DNA of 64,000 nucleotides from Geothrix sp. 21YS21S-2 (GCF_030846775.1 NZ_CP132910.1:4467001-4531000), one strand, 5' to 3'. Shown: positions 8,527 to 17,397, counted from the stretch's first letter. Notes: generated by a model not told the origin, from the letters alone. Numbers and translations: made by a program.

Positions 8527-9693
8527 TTAGCGGGTGTAGCCGTCGGTGAGGGTCTTCAGGAAGGCGACGACGTCGTCGACCTCGGCGTCGGTGAGGGCCG
8601 GCGCCTGGCCGGGCAGGCGGTTATAGGGGACTTCGGTGACGTTGACGTTCCCGTGGTACTTCGATGGCAGATCGTCGAACTTCATCACCGTGCCGTCGGG
8701 CGCCACCGGGTAGTATTTCTCCGGGTTGGTGTCCCGCTGCACGTAGAACGTCACCGCGTCCTTGAGCGAGGTGAAGCGCCCGTTGTGGAAGAGGACCCGG
8801 CGCAGGGCCACGTTGCGCAGGCTGGGCACCTTGAAGGCCCCGTAGAGGTCCGGCCGGTCGATGTCCGCGCGGGCGCCCAGGCCCAGGTCGAAGAACTCGG
8901 GATCGGCGTTGGCCGACAGCGCCGGGTTGCGGGGGACGCCCAGCACGTCGTAGGTGAAGTCCGTGAACAGGGGCTGGTCGCCCGACGAGGGGTGGCAGGC
9001 GGCGCAGTTGCCCTTCCGGGGGTCGTTGAAGAGGGCCAGCCCCCGGGCCTCCGCATCGGACAGGCGGACACTGCCCCGCAGGAAGGCGTCGTACTTGCTG
9101 GAGAACGGCTGGAATTCCGCGTCCTCCCGCTGGTACTGCTGGAGGGCCAGGGTCATGCAGCGGTAGGCCTGTTCGGGGTCCGAGAAGATGGCGTCTCCGT
9201 AGACCGCCCGGAAGGACGCGGCGTAGGGCGCGGCCGCCAGCTTGGCCACCACCGCCGCCTTGCTGGGCATGGCCATCTCCACCGGATTGAGGAAGGGGCC
9301 GCCCGCCTGGGCCGCCAGGGATTCCGCGCGGCCGTCCCAGAAGAACCCGCCCGTGGGCGTGCCCTCGGAGTCGTAGTGGAAGGCCGTGTTCCCGGCCAGG
9401 TAGCGGATGGAGGGGGACTGCCGCGTGCCCTGCAGGTTCATGGCCGGGCCGCCCAGCTGGGCGGGCAGGTCGTTGTCCGCCCCATGGGCCGCTTCGGCCA
9501 CGTGGCAGGTGGCGCAGGACTGCAGCCCCGAGGCGGAAAGCGAGGTGTCCTTGAAGATCTGCTCGCCCAGGCTGGCGGCCGGGGAGAGACCGCCGGCGTC
9601 CGCCGGCTTCACGGCGCTGCCGCAGGCCAGGGCCAGGGCCAAGGCGAGCCCGGCCCCCGGCAGGAGGCAGAGGTTTCGTGTTCGGGCAGACAT
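8527..9693 (-). CDS. Di-heme cytochrome c peroxidase/MauG family lipoprotein
   Basis: A 388-residue periplasmic enzyme with two CxxCH heme c sites: CATCH near residue 61 and CAACH near residue 232, plus the AFHYDSEGTPTGGFFWDGR region typical of bacterial cytochrome c peroxidase/MauG proteins. The N-terminus is a hydrophobic signal ending LALACGS, a good lipobox. Family members reduce hydrogen peroxide or oxidise other substrates using electrons from small cytochromes. It lies upstream of the porin in a two-gene unit. A Fur-like palindrome precedes it, hinting at iron-dependent control, and the pair could act in metal acquisition. Confidence 0.88.
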   Translation of the reverse strand: MSARTRNLCLLPGAGLALALALACGSAVKPADAGGLSPAASLGEQIFKDTSLSASGLQSCATCHVAEAAHGADNDLPAQLGGPAMNLQGTRQSPSIRYLAGNTAFHYDSEGTPTGGFFWDGRAESLAAQAGGPFLNPVEMAMPSKAAVVAKLAAAPYAASFRAVYGDAIFSDPEQAYRCMTLALQQYQREDAEFQPFSSKYDAFLRGSVRLSDAEARGLALFNDPRKGNCAACHPSSGDQPLFTDFTYDVLGVPRNPALSANADPEFFDLGLGARADIDRPDLYGAFKVPSLRNVALRRVLFHNGRFTSLKDAVTFYVQRDTNPEKYYPVAPDGTVMKFDDLPSKYHGNVNVTEVPYNRLPGQAPALTDAEVDDVVAFLKTLTDGYTR

Positions 9694-9752
9694 GCTACCT
9701 CCCGGTCTTCCGGTTGCGGGTTGGACGTTCAGGTGTCAGAACGTCATGGTAA

Positions 9753-9773
9753 TGAGAACGAGACTAATTCTCA
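9753..9773. promoter_or_regulatory. Fur-box-like inverted repeat
   Basis: TGAGAA (9753-9758) and TTCTCA (9768-9773) form a perfect inverted repeat across 21 bp with a 9-bp centre, inside an AT-rich stretch 60 nt upstream of the di-heme peroxidase start. The half-sites match common Fur-box variants (AATGAGAAT...ATTCTCATT). Binding by Fur is an inference. Confidence 0.45.
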
Positions 9774-9818
9774 ATTAAGAACCATGAATTGTCAACACCC
9801 TTTTTGGATGTCCGTTCG

Positions 9819-11189
9819 CTACTCGACGTTGAGGGCGGACATCATGGGATCCCAGGGCGGCAGCAGCTCCGCCTGGGTGCCGAAGACGTCCAGCACGGCC
9901 TTGGGCACCACGGAGCGGGGCACCACCACCACCTGCACGAAGTGGTCGAACCAGCCGTCCATCATGGTGTAGTAGCCCTTCTTGCCGCCCTTGTCGCCCC
10001 AGGAGTTCTCCACCAGCCACTTCACCGGCTTGCCGTCCGCCATGTCCACGCCCGTGAAGACCATGTTGTGGTTGGGCACGCTGCGCCGGCTCTCGAAGCA
10101 CTCCCGCCGGTCCATGGCGAAGTCCATGCCGTAGAGGGAGGTGAAGTCGCGCACGCCGGGCATGAGCAGGCCTTCCTCGCGCTGCATGTCCTGGCTCACG
10201 TCGGCGCCGAACCACACCAGGCGGTCGGAGAGGACGCAGGTCTTGGCCGCCTCCTTCAGGACCTCCAGGGGGCAGTTCACGAAGAACATGTTGGGGGCGT
10301 CCAGGAGGGCGCGGTCCAGGTCGATCTCGTACTTCTTCTGGTAGGCCAGGGTGGGGATGGAATAGAGGGCCACGAAGTCGTCCAGGTCGGCGCCGATGGC
10401 CGTCTTGTAGAAGTCCTTGGGAGTCCAGGCCTTGAGGGGGGTCACCTGCTTGTCCTTGGCGACGTGGCGCCAGGTGAACTTCGACGGAGGGACGCCCAGG
10501 TGCATGGCCAGGATGCGGTACACGTCCTTCATGGCCTGCAGCTTGAGGGCCTCCACGGCGGCGGCGTCCTTGGCCGCGCGGATCCGCACGCCCGCCACCT
10601 TCAGGCGCAGGAACAGCACCTGGTTCATGGCCGCGGAATTGGACGAGCTGAAGGTCTCGGGCATCACGTCCTTGGGCACGACCCCGTACTTCTTCACCAG
10701 GTCCACGAAGCCCTGCCAGTTGCCGCCCTCCTGCACGGGGCTGCCCAGGAGGAACTCCACGCGCCGGTCCGTGTGGGCCGCCCCCCGGGTGCGGGCGATG
10801 GCGTCCAGGAAGAGGTTGGCCTTCTCCAGCTTGTCGTAGAAGAAGAGGTAGTTCTGGCTCAGCTCGAGGTTGTCGCAGCCCAGCCTTGAGGCGCCCGTGC
10901 GCCGGAACATGTTCAGGGCGGAGAACATCCAGCAGCGGCCGCTGGCCATCTGGTTGGCCACGGGCTCGTCGGCGATGCGCTTGGTGAAGTGCGCGTCCAC
11001 GGCGGTGATGCGGGACCAGTCCTCGGCCAGCTTGCGGCCGTCGTTCTGGGCCAGGGCGTTCTTCAGGGCGCGGAAGCCGCCGTCCTGGGGACAGGCGGCC
11101 GCGAGCTGGTCGAGGCGCTCGGGCGTGAGGGCCTGCGCCAGCAGGGGCGAGGCGGCGATGAGGAGGGGGAGGCAGAGCCGGGCGAACAT
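9819..11189 (-). CDS. Secreted C1 (bleomycin hydrolase/PepC-type) cysteine peptidase
   Basis: About 456 residues. Signal peptide at residues 1-20, then the papain-fold bleomycin hydrolase family: catalytic Cys in SGRCWMFSALN (near residue 84), His in PNHNMVFTGVD and Asn in LVENSWG near the C-terminus. Typical PepC/bleomycin hydrolases are cytosolic, so the signal peptide is notable and suggests a periplasmic or surface aminopeptidase. The ATG at 11189 is preferred over the upstream GTG at 11195 because CAGGAG then sits 5 nt before the start. It is the only gene in its unit and divergent from menA. Confidence 0.88.
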   Translation of the reverse strand: MFARLCLPLLIAASPLLAQALTPERLDQLAAACPQDGGFRALKNALAQNDGRKLAEDWSRITAVDAHFTKRIADEPVANQMASGRCWMFSALNMFRRTGASRLGCDNLELSQNYLFFYDKLEKANLFLDAIARTRGAAHTDRRVEFLLGSPVQEGGNWQGFVDLVKKYGVVPKDVMPETFSSSNSAAMNQVLFLRLKVAGVRIRAAKDAAAVEALKLQAMKDVYRILAMHLGVPPSKFTWRHVAKDKQVTPLKAWTPKDFYKTAIGADLDDFVALYSIPTLAYQKKYEIDLDRALLDAPNMFFVNCPLEVLKEAAKTCVLSDRLVWFGADVSQDMQREEGLLMPGVRDFTSLYGMDFAMDRRECFESRRSVPNHNMVFTGVDMADGKPVKWLVENSWGDKGGKKGYYTMMDGWFDHFVQVVVVPRSVVPKAVLDVFGTQAELLPPWDPMMSALNVE

Positions 11190-11268
11190 GTACACTCCTG
11201 GGGATGCTCCATTATGACGGTTCCGGGCGCTGGCCCTGCGTCACAATGGAGCCATCCAGGAGGCGGGC

Positions 11269-12138
11269 ATGGCGACAGCGGCACAGTGGGTGGCGGGCGC
11301 CCGTCCCTTCACCCTCCCCGCCGCCCTGGCCCCCGTCGCCGCCGGCACCGGGGCCGCGGCGGCGCTGCACGGCGCCGGCGCACTGCGGGCCGCCCTGGCG
11401 CTTGCGGTGGCCCTGGCCCTTCAGGTGGGGGTGAACTTCGCCAACGACTATTCCGACGGCATCCGCGGCACGGACGCCAACCGCGTGGGCCCCTTCCGCC
11501 TCACCGGCTCCGGGGCCGCGCGTCCCCGCGCCGTGCTGGGGGCGGCCCTGGCCTCCTTCGGCTTCGCCGCCGCCGCGGGGCTGGCGCTGGTGGCCCTGTG
11601 CGGGGCCTGGTGGCTCCTGGCCGTGGGCGCCGCGTGCCTTCCCGCCGCATGGTTCTACACCGGGGGGCGCAGGCCCTACGGCTACCGCGGCCTGGGCGAG
11701 GTTTTCGTGTTCATCTTCTTCGGCCTGGTGGCGGTGCTGGGCACCACCTGGTCCCAGGCGGGGCGGCTCTCCCTGCCCGCGGTGTGCGCCGCGGTGGGGG
11801 TGGGCGCCCTGGCCTGCGCCATCCTGGTGGCGAACAACCTCCGGGACATCCCCACGGACGCGGCTTCCGGGAAGCTGACGCTGGCCGTGAAGCTGGGCGA
11901 CGCGGGAACGCGCCGGCTCTACGCCGCTCTGGTGGGCGCAGCGGCCCTGGCCCTGGTGCCCGCGGTCCTGGAGCGCCCCTGGGCCGCGCTCACGTTCCTG
12001 GTGGCGCCCCTGGCGTTCGGGCCCCTGAAGGCCGTCCTGGGCGGGGCGATGGGGAAGGACCTGCTGCCGGTTCTGCGCCACACGGGGCGCCTGGAGCTGG
12101 CGTACGGGTTGCTCCTGGGGTTGTCGCTGTCCCTCTAG
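11269..12138 (+). CDS. menA: 1,4-dihydroxy-2-naphthoate polyprenyltransferase
   Basis: A 289-residue integral membrane prenyltransferase of the UbiA superfamily. The first aspartate-rich motif reads NFANDYSDGIRGTD (about residues 59-72), followed by RVGPFRLT, which is the MenA form. The second active-site region is ANNLRDIPTDAASGKLTLAVKLG. It joins a polyprenyl chain to DHNA in menaquinone synthesis, implying menaquinone as the respiratory quinone. No other men genes are adjacent. The start ATG follows a purine-rich GGAGGCGGGC stretch. Confidence 0.92.
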   Translation: MATAAQWVAGARPFTLPAALAPVAAGTGAAAALHGAGALRAALALAVALALQVGVNFANDYSDGIRGTDANRVGPFRLTGSGAARPRAVLGAALASFGFAAAAGLALVALCGAWWLLAVGAACLPAAWFYTGGRRPYGYRGLGEVFVFIFFGLVAVLGTTWSQAGRLSLPAVCAAVGVGALACAILVANNLRDIPTDAASGKLTLAVKLGDAGTRRLYAALVGAAALALVPAVLERPWAALTFLVAPLAFGPLKAVLGGAMGKDLLPVLRHTGRLELAYGLLLGLSLSL

Positions 12139-12296
12139 GGCCCGCCGGATCCGCGTTCGACCTCGACCCTGGCGGATGCGGTCATCCCGGCTCCCTTCCC
12201 GAAAGTATGGCTCCGCCCTGCTCCCGGGCCGGCCCTGGGTTCCGGGGAACCTTTGGGCACCTCCAGGCAATATTAAATATTAATTAGAGGCAGCCC

Positions 12297-14588
12297 ATGC
12301 CCAGTCCCCGCCTTGTTCCCATCCTCGCCGCCACCCTGGGCCTGGCCGTGTCCGCCGAGATCCCCGCGGAGCAGGCCCTGGGCATCTACGGCCAGACGGC
12401 TCCCGCCCACCGGGAACTCTCCCCCCTCTGGGGCATGGTTTCCCTCAAGTCAGGCCTGCTCCGGAACCTGCGCCTGTACGGGGCCTACGGCCCGGCGCCC
12501 CTGGCGGAACTTCCCCGGCACCCCGGCCTCCATGGGGCCAATGACCATCCCCAGGATGCGGTGGCAGGGGTGATCCAGTACCTTTTCCCTTCCCCGGACG
12601 GCGTCAATTTCGTGCCCAACCAGCGCACGAAGGATCCCATCGGGGCGCTGTCCAGGGAGCGCGAGAAGGGACTGCCCAGGATCCTGGCGCTCCTGGACGC
12701 CATCACGTTCCGCAAGGGCTCCATGGCGGACGCCCGCGGCGCCTCCTCCTCCCGGGCCACCGGCTCCCCCGATGAGGCGGAGCGGGACCTTCGCGCCGAC
12801 GTGATACGGATCCTGGGGGGCGGTTCCCCCGATCCCGATTCCGGGTACCACCGGATCCTGGGCTCCTTCGCGACGATGCTCGCCCGGGGGGTGCGCCAGG
12901 AGGTGGCCGATGGCGGCCGCGCCTACCCTCCCCGGGTGGTGGAGATGGCCCTTCTGGGCTATGCCTGGACGGTGGCCGACCACGTGGATGAACTGTACCG
13001 GGCCTTCAGCCCGGGGCTGCTCCTCGGGCCGCCCGAGAGAAGGCCCCAGCCGCCCGCAGGCCAGGCCTACCCCGACGCCCGGTTGCCTGGAGTTCTGGAA
13101 CGCATGGAGGTGCACCGGGCGGGCGGAGGCGAGCCGGTTCTTCCCGATGAGCTCGCGGTGTTCCTGAACGACCAGCGCACCCAGGGACCCCTTCCCGAAC
13201 TCGTCAACTACGGCATGGCCCGCCACGGCGAAGCCCGCTATCCGGACTGCGGGGAAACCTCCCTGCGCAATTTCTTCAACATCGCCTTCACCCATGAGGG
13301 GGTGTTTTCCGAGGGCCGCTTCGCCGCCTTCCTGCACCGCTTCCCGGCTCCCCCCACGGCAAAGCTGATGGAGCTCCAGGCGTTCTACCGGCGGTTCCCC
13401 CGCATCGCCCACCAGACCACCCAGGCGGCCCGGGACGCGTGGAGCGCCATCGTATCGGGCCTCAACCACCCCGGGGATCCCCTGCCCATCGTCTACCGCA
13501 ACGGCACGCACAACCTGAAGGGCGCAGGCCTCAGGAACATGCTGAACCTCATCGCCCACCTGCTGCCCGATCCGCTCCTCAACGGCCCCTGGCAGGGGGG
13601 CCCAGGCCTCGCCCAGGCCACCGGCAAGCTCGATCGCCTGTGCGAGCTGGTGTCGACGGAAGGCCGGACCTTCGCTTGGCAAGCCGTCAAAGGCGGGTGG
13701 GAAGGCATGGATTTCGGGACCCTGGACTTCACCCTCAACCGGGAACCGGGCTTCGCATGGACCTTCCGGCCGGGACACTTCGCCATGCATTCCCTGGTGA
13801 ACCGGAGCCCCGCCTGGGGGCTCCGGCAGATGGAGGTTCCCGCGGATGCCCCCCTGCTGGGGGCCTGGCGCGACCATTTCGTGGGGATCGGGCCGCCCCG
13901 GGAGGCATGGCACCTCTTCGCCACGAATCTCGATTCCCCGGACGTGGCCCTCAATGCCATCCAGTCCATCCTGGACGCCCATTCCGGAACCCTGCTGCCC
14001 ACGATGCTGCTCCTGGTGGAGAAGGTCATCCCCATCGACGCGGATGCCTACGAAGCCCTGGCCGGTGTCCTGCACAACGCCGGGGCGGAGAGGCTGGGCC
14101 CCCCCTGGTACCCCATCCCCTTTGTCCGCGCCCTGCCGCAGGAACAGAAGGCGGCCCTTTTCCTGGCGGCCGACATACCCGGCCAGAGTCCGCAGATGGC
14201 CCTCTGGGTCCCCTTCTGGATCCAGCACGGTCTCGACCCGTCCACGCGGTTCCTTGGCGGCGTCTCCATCCTGGCCTGGTGCGCCGGGAGCGGTTCGCTC
14301 CCCCTGGTCCAGGAGGCCCTTCGGGCGGGTGCGCGGGCGAACGATATGGACGAGAGGGGGCTGACGCCCCTCCTGGGTGTGGTCATGGCCTGGAAGGAAA
14401 ACCCTGTCTTCTCCACCGACGGGCACGCCCTCGTGCAGGTGCTGCTCGACGCGGGAGCGGATCCCCTGCTGGCCGATGGAGGGGGATACGCTCCGCTGGG
14501 CCTGGCCCAGAAGTTGGGGCTGGCCGAATTCGCCGGACAATTCGAGCGGAACTTGATGGAAAAGGCCGAGAGGAAAGGGGCCTTCTGA
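12297..14588 (+). CDS. Large secreted protein of unknown function with ankyrin-like C-terminus
   Basis: A 763-residue protein I do not recognise. Residues 1-20 look like a signal peptide. The central region carries a distinctive YPDCGETSLRNFFNIAF segment (about residues 314-330), which could hold a catalytic or metal-binding Cys/Glu pair, but this is a guess. The last ~110 residues contain two ankyrin-like repeats (DMDERGLTPLLGVVM and ALVQVLLDAGADPLLADGGG). An AT-rich stretch (12270-12285) just upstream probably holds the promoter, and AGAGG precedes the ATG. A broken transposase lies directly downstream, so the gene may be recently acquired. An effector-like or scaffold role is possible but unproven. 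Confidence 0.7.
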   Translation: MPSPRLVPILAATLGLAVSAEIPAEQALGIYGQTAPAHRELSPLWGMVSLKSGLLRNLRLYGAYGPAPLAELPRHPGLHGANDHPQDAVAGVIQYLFPSPDGVNFVPNQRTKDPIGALSREREKGLPRILALLDAITFRKGSMADARGASSSRATGSPDEAERDLRADVIRILGGGSPDPDSGYHRILGSFATMLARGVRQEVADGGRAYPPRVVEMALLGYAWTVADHVDELYRAFSPGLLLGPPERRPQPPAGQAYPDARLPGVLERMEVHRAGGGEPVLPDELAVFLNDQRTQGPLPELVNYGMARHGEARYPDCGETSLRNFFNIAFTHEGVFSEGRFAAFLHRFPAPPTAKLMELQAFYRRFPRIAHQTTQAARDAWSAIVSGLNHPGDPLPIVYRNGTHNLKGAGLRNMLNLIAHLLPDPLLNGPWQGGPGLAQATGKLDRLCELVSTEGRTFAWQAVKGGWEGMDFGTLDFTLNREPGFAWTFRPGHFAMHSLVNRSPAWGLRQMEVPADAPLLGAWRDHFVGIGPPREAWHLFATNLDSPDVALNAIQSILDAHSGTLLPTMLLLVEKVIPIDADAYEALAGVLHNAGAERLGPPWYPIPFVRALPQEQKAALFLAADIPGQSPQMALWVPFWIQHGLDPSTRFLGGVSILAWCAGSGSLPLVQEALRAGARANDMDERGLTPLLGVVMAWKENPVFSTDGHALVQVLLDAGADPLLADGGGYAPLGLAQKLGLAEFAGQFERNLMEKAERKGAF

Positions 14589-14603
14589 TTACTCCGGGCC
14601 CGG

Positions 14604-14885
14604 CGGAGAACACCCTCCACGTGCGATCGAAGGGGCTGGGCCACCATGGCCACGAGCTCGATTTCCGAGCCCATGACCATGGCGATCCACTCCTGCAGGA
14701 ACAACTTGGAGGAGCTGGGGTTGGCCTGCTCGTGGGAGTCCTGGAGGGAGGCTCGCATCCGGGGAGGCTTCCGCGGTCTTCAGGTTGGGGTTGCGCAGGG
14801 CCTCCAGCATCTCTGCCTGGTGGGCGGTGAGGTTCGAGGGGTTCTTCAGCCAGGCATAGCATGCCTTCTTCAGCTCAGGGTCGGC
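14604..14885 (-). pseudogene. ISL3-family transposase remnant, frameshifted
   Basis: On the minus strand the frame reads PELKKACYAWLKNPSNLTAHQ, then after a frameshift near 14757 continues as FLQEWIAMVMGSEIELVAMV and LRSHVEGVL. These match, in order, the C-terminal region of ISL3 (IS204/IS1001/IS1165) transposases, where LLLKNPENLT is followed by a W-containing helix and a LK.HW.GIL segment. Both ends are missing and the C-terminal catalytic part after HVEGVL is lost. No inverted repeats remain visible. The overlapping open frame on the plus strand is a shadow. Confidence 0.7.
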
Positions 14886-14915
14886 CGATCGCGGTAGGTT
14901 ACTCGCCCGTGAGTC

Positions 14916-15419
14916 CTACCTGGCTGTTCCCGCCAGGTCGGTGGAATCGGGGAGTTGCTGCACCCGCACGACTCCCTTGGGCCGCTCGAAGGCTTGCGCT
15001 TCCCAGGGCTGGGTGAGGACCTGCATCTGCAGGCTTCCTGGTTCGGGCGTCAGGACCTGCCAGCGGATAAGCAAATCGTTCCCCTCGGCCACCGGCTCCA
15101 TGAACCTAATGGAGTAGCCGCCCGTGCCCTTCTCTCCCGCGTACGCCACCACTGCGATGCAGGTGGTGAAATCCAAGGGGGGCGTGTCCCTCCTGAGCTT
15201 TCGCCACACGTTGTTCCAGTGCCCGGCATCCAGGACTACTTCCGAGCCCGGAACCCGGTCCCCGCCATGGACATCGCGCCACGCCCTCACTGGGATGGCC
15301 TGCTTCGGTTCATTCGGGCCCGGGGTAGCCGCGGCGGCGAGGCTGCAGATCAGGCTGAACCCCGGAAGGGCCGCGATCGCCAATCTTCCGGCCAGGAACA
15401 AAGGTGTCACTCTGGACAT
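14916..15419 (-). CDS. Secreted PrcB_C-domain-like protein
   Basis: A 167-residue exported protein. Residues 1-30 form a signal peptide. The domain that follows has W..VWRKL, then CIAVVAYAGEKGTGGYSIRF, the strand-turn-TGGYSI core of the PrcB C-terminal domain (named after a Treponema protease-complex subunit), and ends with repeated hydrophobic strands. It has no catalytic motif and probably binds or stabilises another exported protein. It lies between a dead transposase and an AT-rich segment, so it may be part of a small acquired patch. Confidence 0.6.
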   Translation of the reverse strand: MSRVTPLFLAGRLAIAALPGFSLICSLAAAATPGPNEPKQAIPVRAWRDVHGGDRVPGSEVVLDAGHWNNVWRKLRRDTPPLDFTTCIAVVAYAGEKGTGGYSIRFMEPVAEGNDLLIRWQVLTPEPGSLQMQVLTQPWEAQAFERPKGVVRVQQLPDSTDLAGTAR

Positions 15420-15618
15420 GTTTTCTCCTTAATATGATTTTATAAAAGCTTTAGATTCAGCCATTCGGCTTGAATCAAGCTGGCATGGTGACGATGTTAT
15501 CCTAAGGCCGACCAAAACAAAATGGGATTTAACGATAAGTAAATAGTCGATTTTCTTTATAAATTTGGCATTTTCTAAATAGGAAATATTTAATTATTTT
15601 CAGGTGACTAAAGGCTTG
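15420..15618. other. AT-rich intergenic scar
   Basis: About 200 bp with far lower GC than the rest of the window (runs such as TTTATAAATTTGGC and AAATATTTAATTATTTTC). It holds the promoter region of the PrcB_C-like gene but no convincing gene. Together with the eroded transposase and the gene fragments on each side, it looks like a boundary left by insertion and decay. Confidence 0.5.
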
Positions 15619-15891
15619 TTATAGCTCGTTATGCTTTCGCATTTCGCAAAAAGCCTTGTTCGATCCCGCCGGCCATCCCTGGCGCCGAAGGTGCCAGGAG
15701 AGGACGCCTCCACACACGCCCGCGATACCCAGGAACCCCAACCCCAAGCCCCTGGCCCCTAACAGGCACTTCTCCACCCCGAACAGGGCCATGGAGATCA
15801 TGGTGGACCCCGCGAGCCCGTTGAGGAAGGCGGTGGCCAGATCGTTCCGGGGCGCGACCTCGGCGCAGGCGCGCGCCACCGATCCCCACAT
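15619..15891 (-). CDS. Possible small membrane protein or gene remnant
   Basis: A 90-residue reading from ATG 15891. Two hydrophobic segments (about residues 18-45 and 48-70) look like a helical hairpin, and the end ...FCEMRKHNEL runs into AT-rich DNA. The frame also stays open upstream with protein-like sequence (LRAFCRRIRPRAL), so this may be the tail of a longer decayed membrane protein. I do not recognise it. No ribosome binding site stands out. Confidence 0.35.
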   Translation of the reverse strand: MWGSVARACAEVAPRNDLATAFLNGLAGSTMISMALFGVEKCLLGARGLGLGFLGIAGVCGGVLSWHLRRQGWPAGSNKAFCEMRKHNEL

Positions 15892-15968
15892 AAGCGCGCG
15901 GGGGCGGATCCTGCGGCAGAAGGCGCGGAGCACGCCGTCCGGCTCGGGGCGGTAAGGAGGGTCACCCC

Positions 15969-16115
15969 AGCCACGCCATCGTGGAGGCCAGGCAGTTCCT
16001 GGGCTCGGAAGGGCTGCTTTGGACGGAGTACGTGGCGACCTCCCGCCACATGGAGTACATGCTCTGGCCGCGGCTTGCGGCACTGGATGTGAACTTCCGT
16101 CCCCTGGACGATTGA
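15969..16115 (+). pseudogene. Probable 3' gene remnant
   Basis: In this frame 48 codons end at TGA 16113-16115, and the peptide (SHAIVEARQFLG...LWPRLAALDVNFRPLDD) has the composition and ending of a real protein C-terminus, unlike the other frames. There is no start or ribosome binding site nearby. I read it as the tail of a gene whose 5' part has been lost, consistent with the scar just upstream. Function unknown. Confidence 0.3.
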
Positions 16116-16122
16116 GGCCCGT

Positions 16123-17397
16123 TCAGGCCGAGGCCGCGTGGAGGGCCCAGGTGAGCGCCATGCAGTCCGCCACGCCGCCCATGGTCAGGTTGTCCCGGCG
16201 GTAGTCCTCGTTCAGGGCCAGCAGGAAGGGCTCGGGATCCCGCCCCATGTCCAGGAGGCCCTGGAGGGCCGCCCCGTCCCGGCGGAGACGCTCGAGGCCC
16301 TCCAGCCCGCAGCGGCGGACGGCGGTGGTGTCCTCCACCGTGCGCATCAGCGTGGCCATGAGGCGGAAGCCCGCCAGGCGCGGCTCCAGGCCGGCCTCCA
16401 GGGCGTCGCGGTAGGCGGGCCAGCCGTGCTCGAACACTGCGGGCAGGCCCTGCAGGGCCTCGGCCTGGATGCCGCCCAGGCCGTGGCGGGCGCGCAGTTC
16501 GGCGCCGATGGTGCCCTGGGGCGGGCAGGCCGAGAAGAACTTCGCGGCCAGGTCCGCGATGGCGCCGCGGAGCTGGGAGATGCGGCCCTTGCACTGGCAG
16601 GCCGCCAGCAGCGTAAGGCCGGACAGGAAGATATAGCCCTTGTGGCCGTTGGTGCCGATCTCCCGCAGCATGCGGTCCTCGGCGTCGCGGCCGGCCTGGT
16701 TGAGTTCGTTCAGGGGCCGCTGCTCGCCGAAGCGCTCCAGCAGCTCCCCGTAGTAGAGGGGCAGGAGGTCCGCCGATGCCCGCATGGCCTCGAAGGTGAG
16801 GTCCGGGTGCGAGCCGCAGTCGCGGCGGTCCACGAGGCCGGGCTTGGGGGTCAGCTCCAGCTCGCGCAGGGCGCCCCGGTGGAGGGTGGCGGCGAGTGTC
16901 TCCGGCAGGAGCCGCTGGGGGGTGCTGTGCTCGTGGAGCAGGGCGTCCACCTTGGCCAGGAGCTCGGCGGCGGAGTGGCGCCCGGCCCGGATGCACTCCC
17001 GGGCGGGTTCCGCGCAGAGGAGGCAGGGGCGCTGGGGCAGGCCCAGGGAGGCCCGGTCCACCTGCGTGCCGTCGGGGCGGTAGACGTCGATGTCCAGGAT
17101 CCGGCCGGAGGGGGTAAGGCCCTCCAGGGCCACGGCGGCGGCCTTGACCTGGGCGGGGTCGCCCGCGGAAAACGCGATGTGGAAGGGACCCAGGGCATCG
17201 AAACCCGAATGGGCGGCCACGGCCTCCAGACCGTCCAGGGCCCCCTGCGCCAGCCGGGAGAGGCCCGGGCGGTGCTTGGCGGGGCCGGGGACGTTGCAGC
17301 TGACGAACAGGATGGAGGCGGCGTCCCCGCACTGGGCCAGGGCCCGGCGGAGCTCGCGCTCCCGTTCGTCGCGGGCGGCGAGGAAGACGCTATTCAT
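16123..17397 (-). CDS. citXG: Fused CitX-CitG: citrate lyase holo-ACP synthase / triphosphoribosyl-dephospho-CoA synthase
   Basis: A 424-residue fusion. The N-terminal ~165 residues are CitX-like (apo-citrate lyase phosphoribosyl-dephospho-CoA transferase; GRILDIDVY and RPCLLC are typical). The C-terminal ~250 residues are CitG-like, with ELTPKPGLVDRRDCGSH, GTNGHKGYIF and a final LTMGGVADCMALT. The two activities make and attach the 2'-(5''-triphosphoribosyl)-3'-dephospho-CoA prosthetic group to CitD. CitX and CitG are separate in many bacteria and fused in some, such as Haemophilus. Last gene of the cit operon, overlapping citF by 8 nt. Confidence 0.92.
   Translation of the reverse strand: MNSVFLAARDERERELRRALAQCGDAASILFVSCNVPGPAKHRPGLSRLAQGALDGLEAVAAHSGFDALGPFHIAFSAGDPAQVKAAAVALEGLTPSGRILDIDVYRPDGTQVDRASLGLPQRPCLLCAEPARECIRAGRHSAAELLAKVDALLHEHSTPQRLLPETLAATLHRGALRELELTPKPGLVDRRDCGSHPDLTFEAMRASADLLPLYYGELLERFGEQRPLNELNQAGRDAEDRMLREIGTNGHKGYIFLSGLTLLAACQCKGRISQLRGAIADLAAKFFSACPPQGTIGAELRARHGLGGIQAEALQGLPAVFEHGWPAYRDALEAGLEPRLAGFRLMATLMRTVEDTTAVRRCGLEGLERLRRDGAALQGLLDMGRDPEPFLLALNEDYRRDNLTMGGVADCMALTWALHAASA

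Noticed and set aside
14646-14897. Plus-strand 83-residue frame between the large unknown gene and the PrcB_C-like gene
   Set aside because: The opposite strand carries recognisable ISL3 transposase fragments; the plus-strand frame is their complement.
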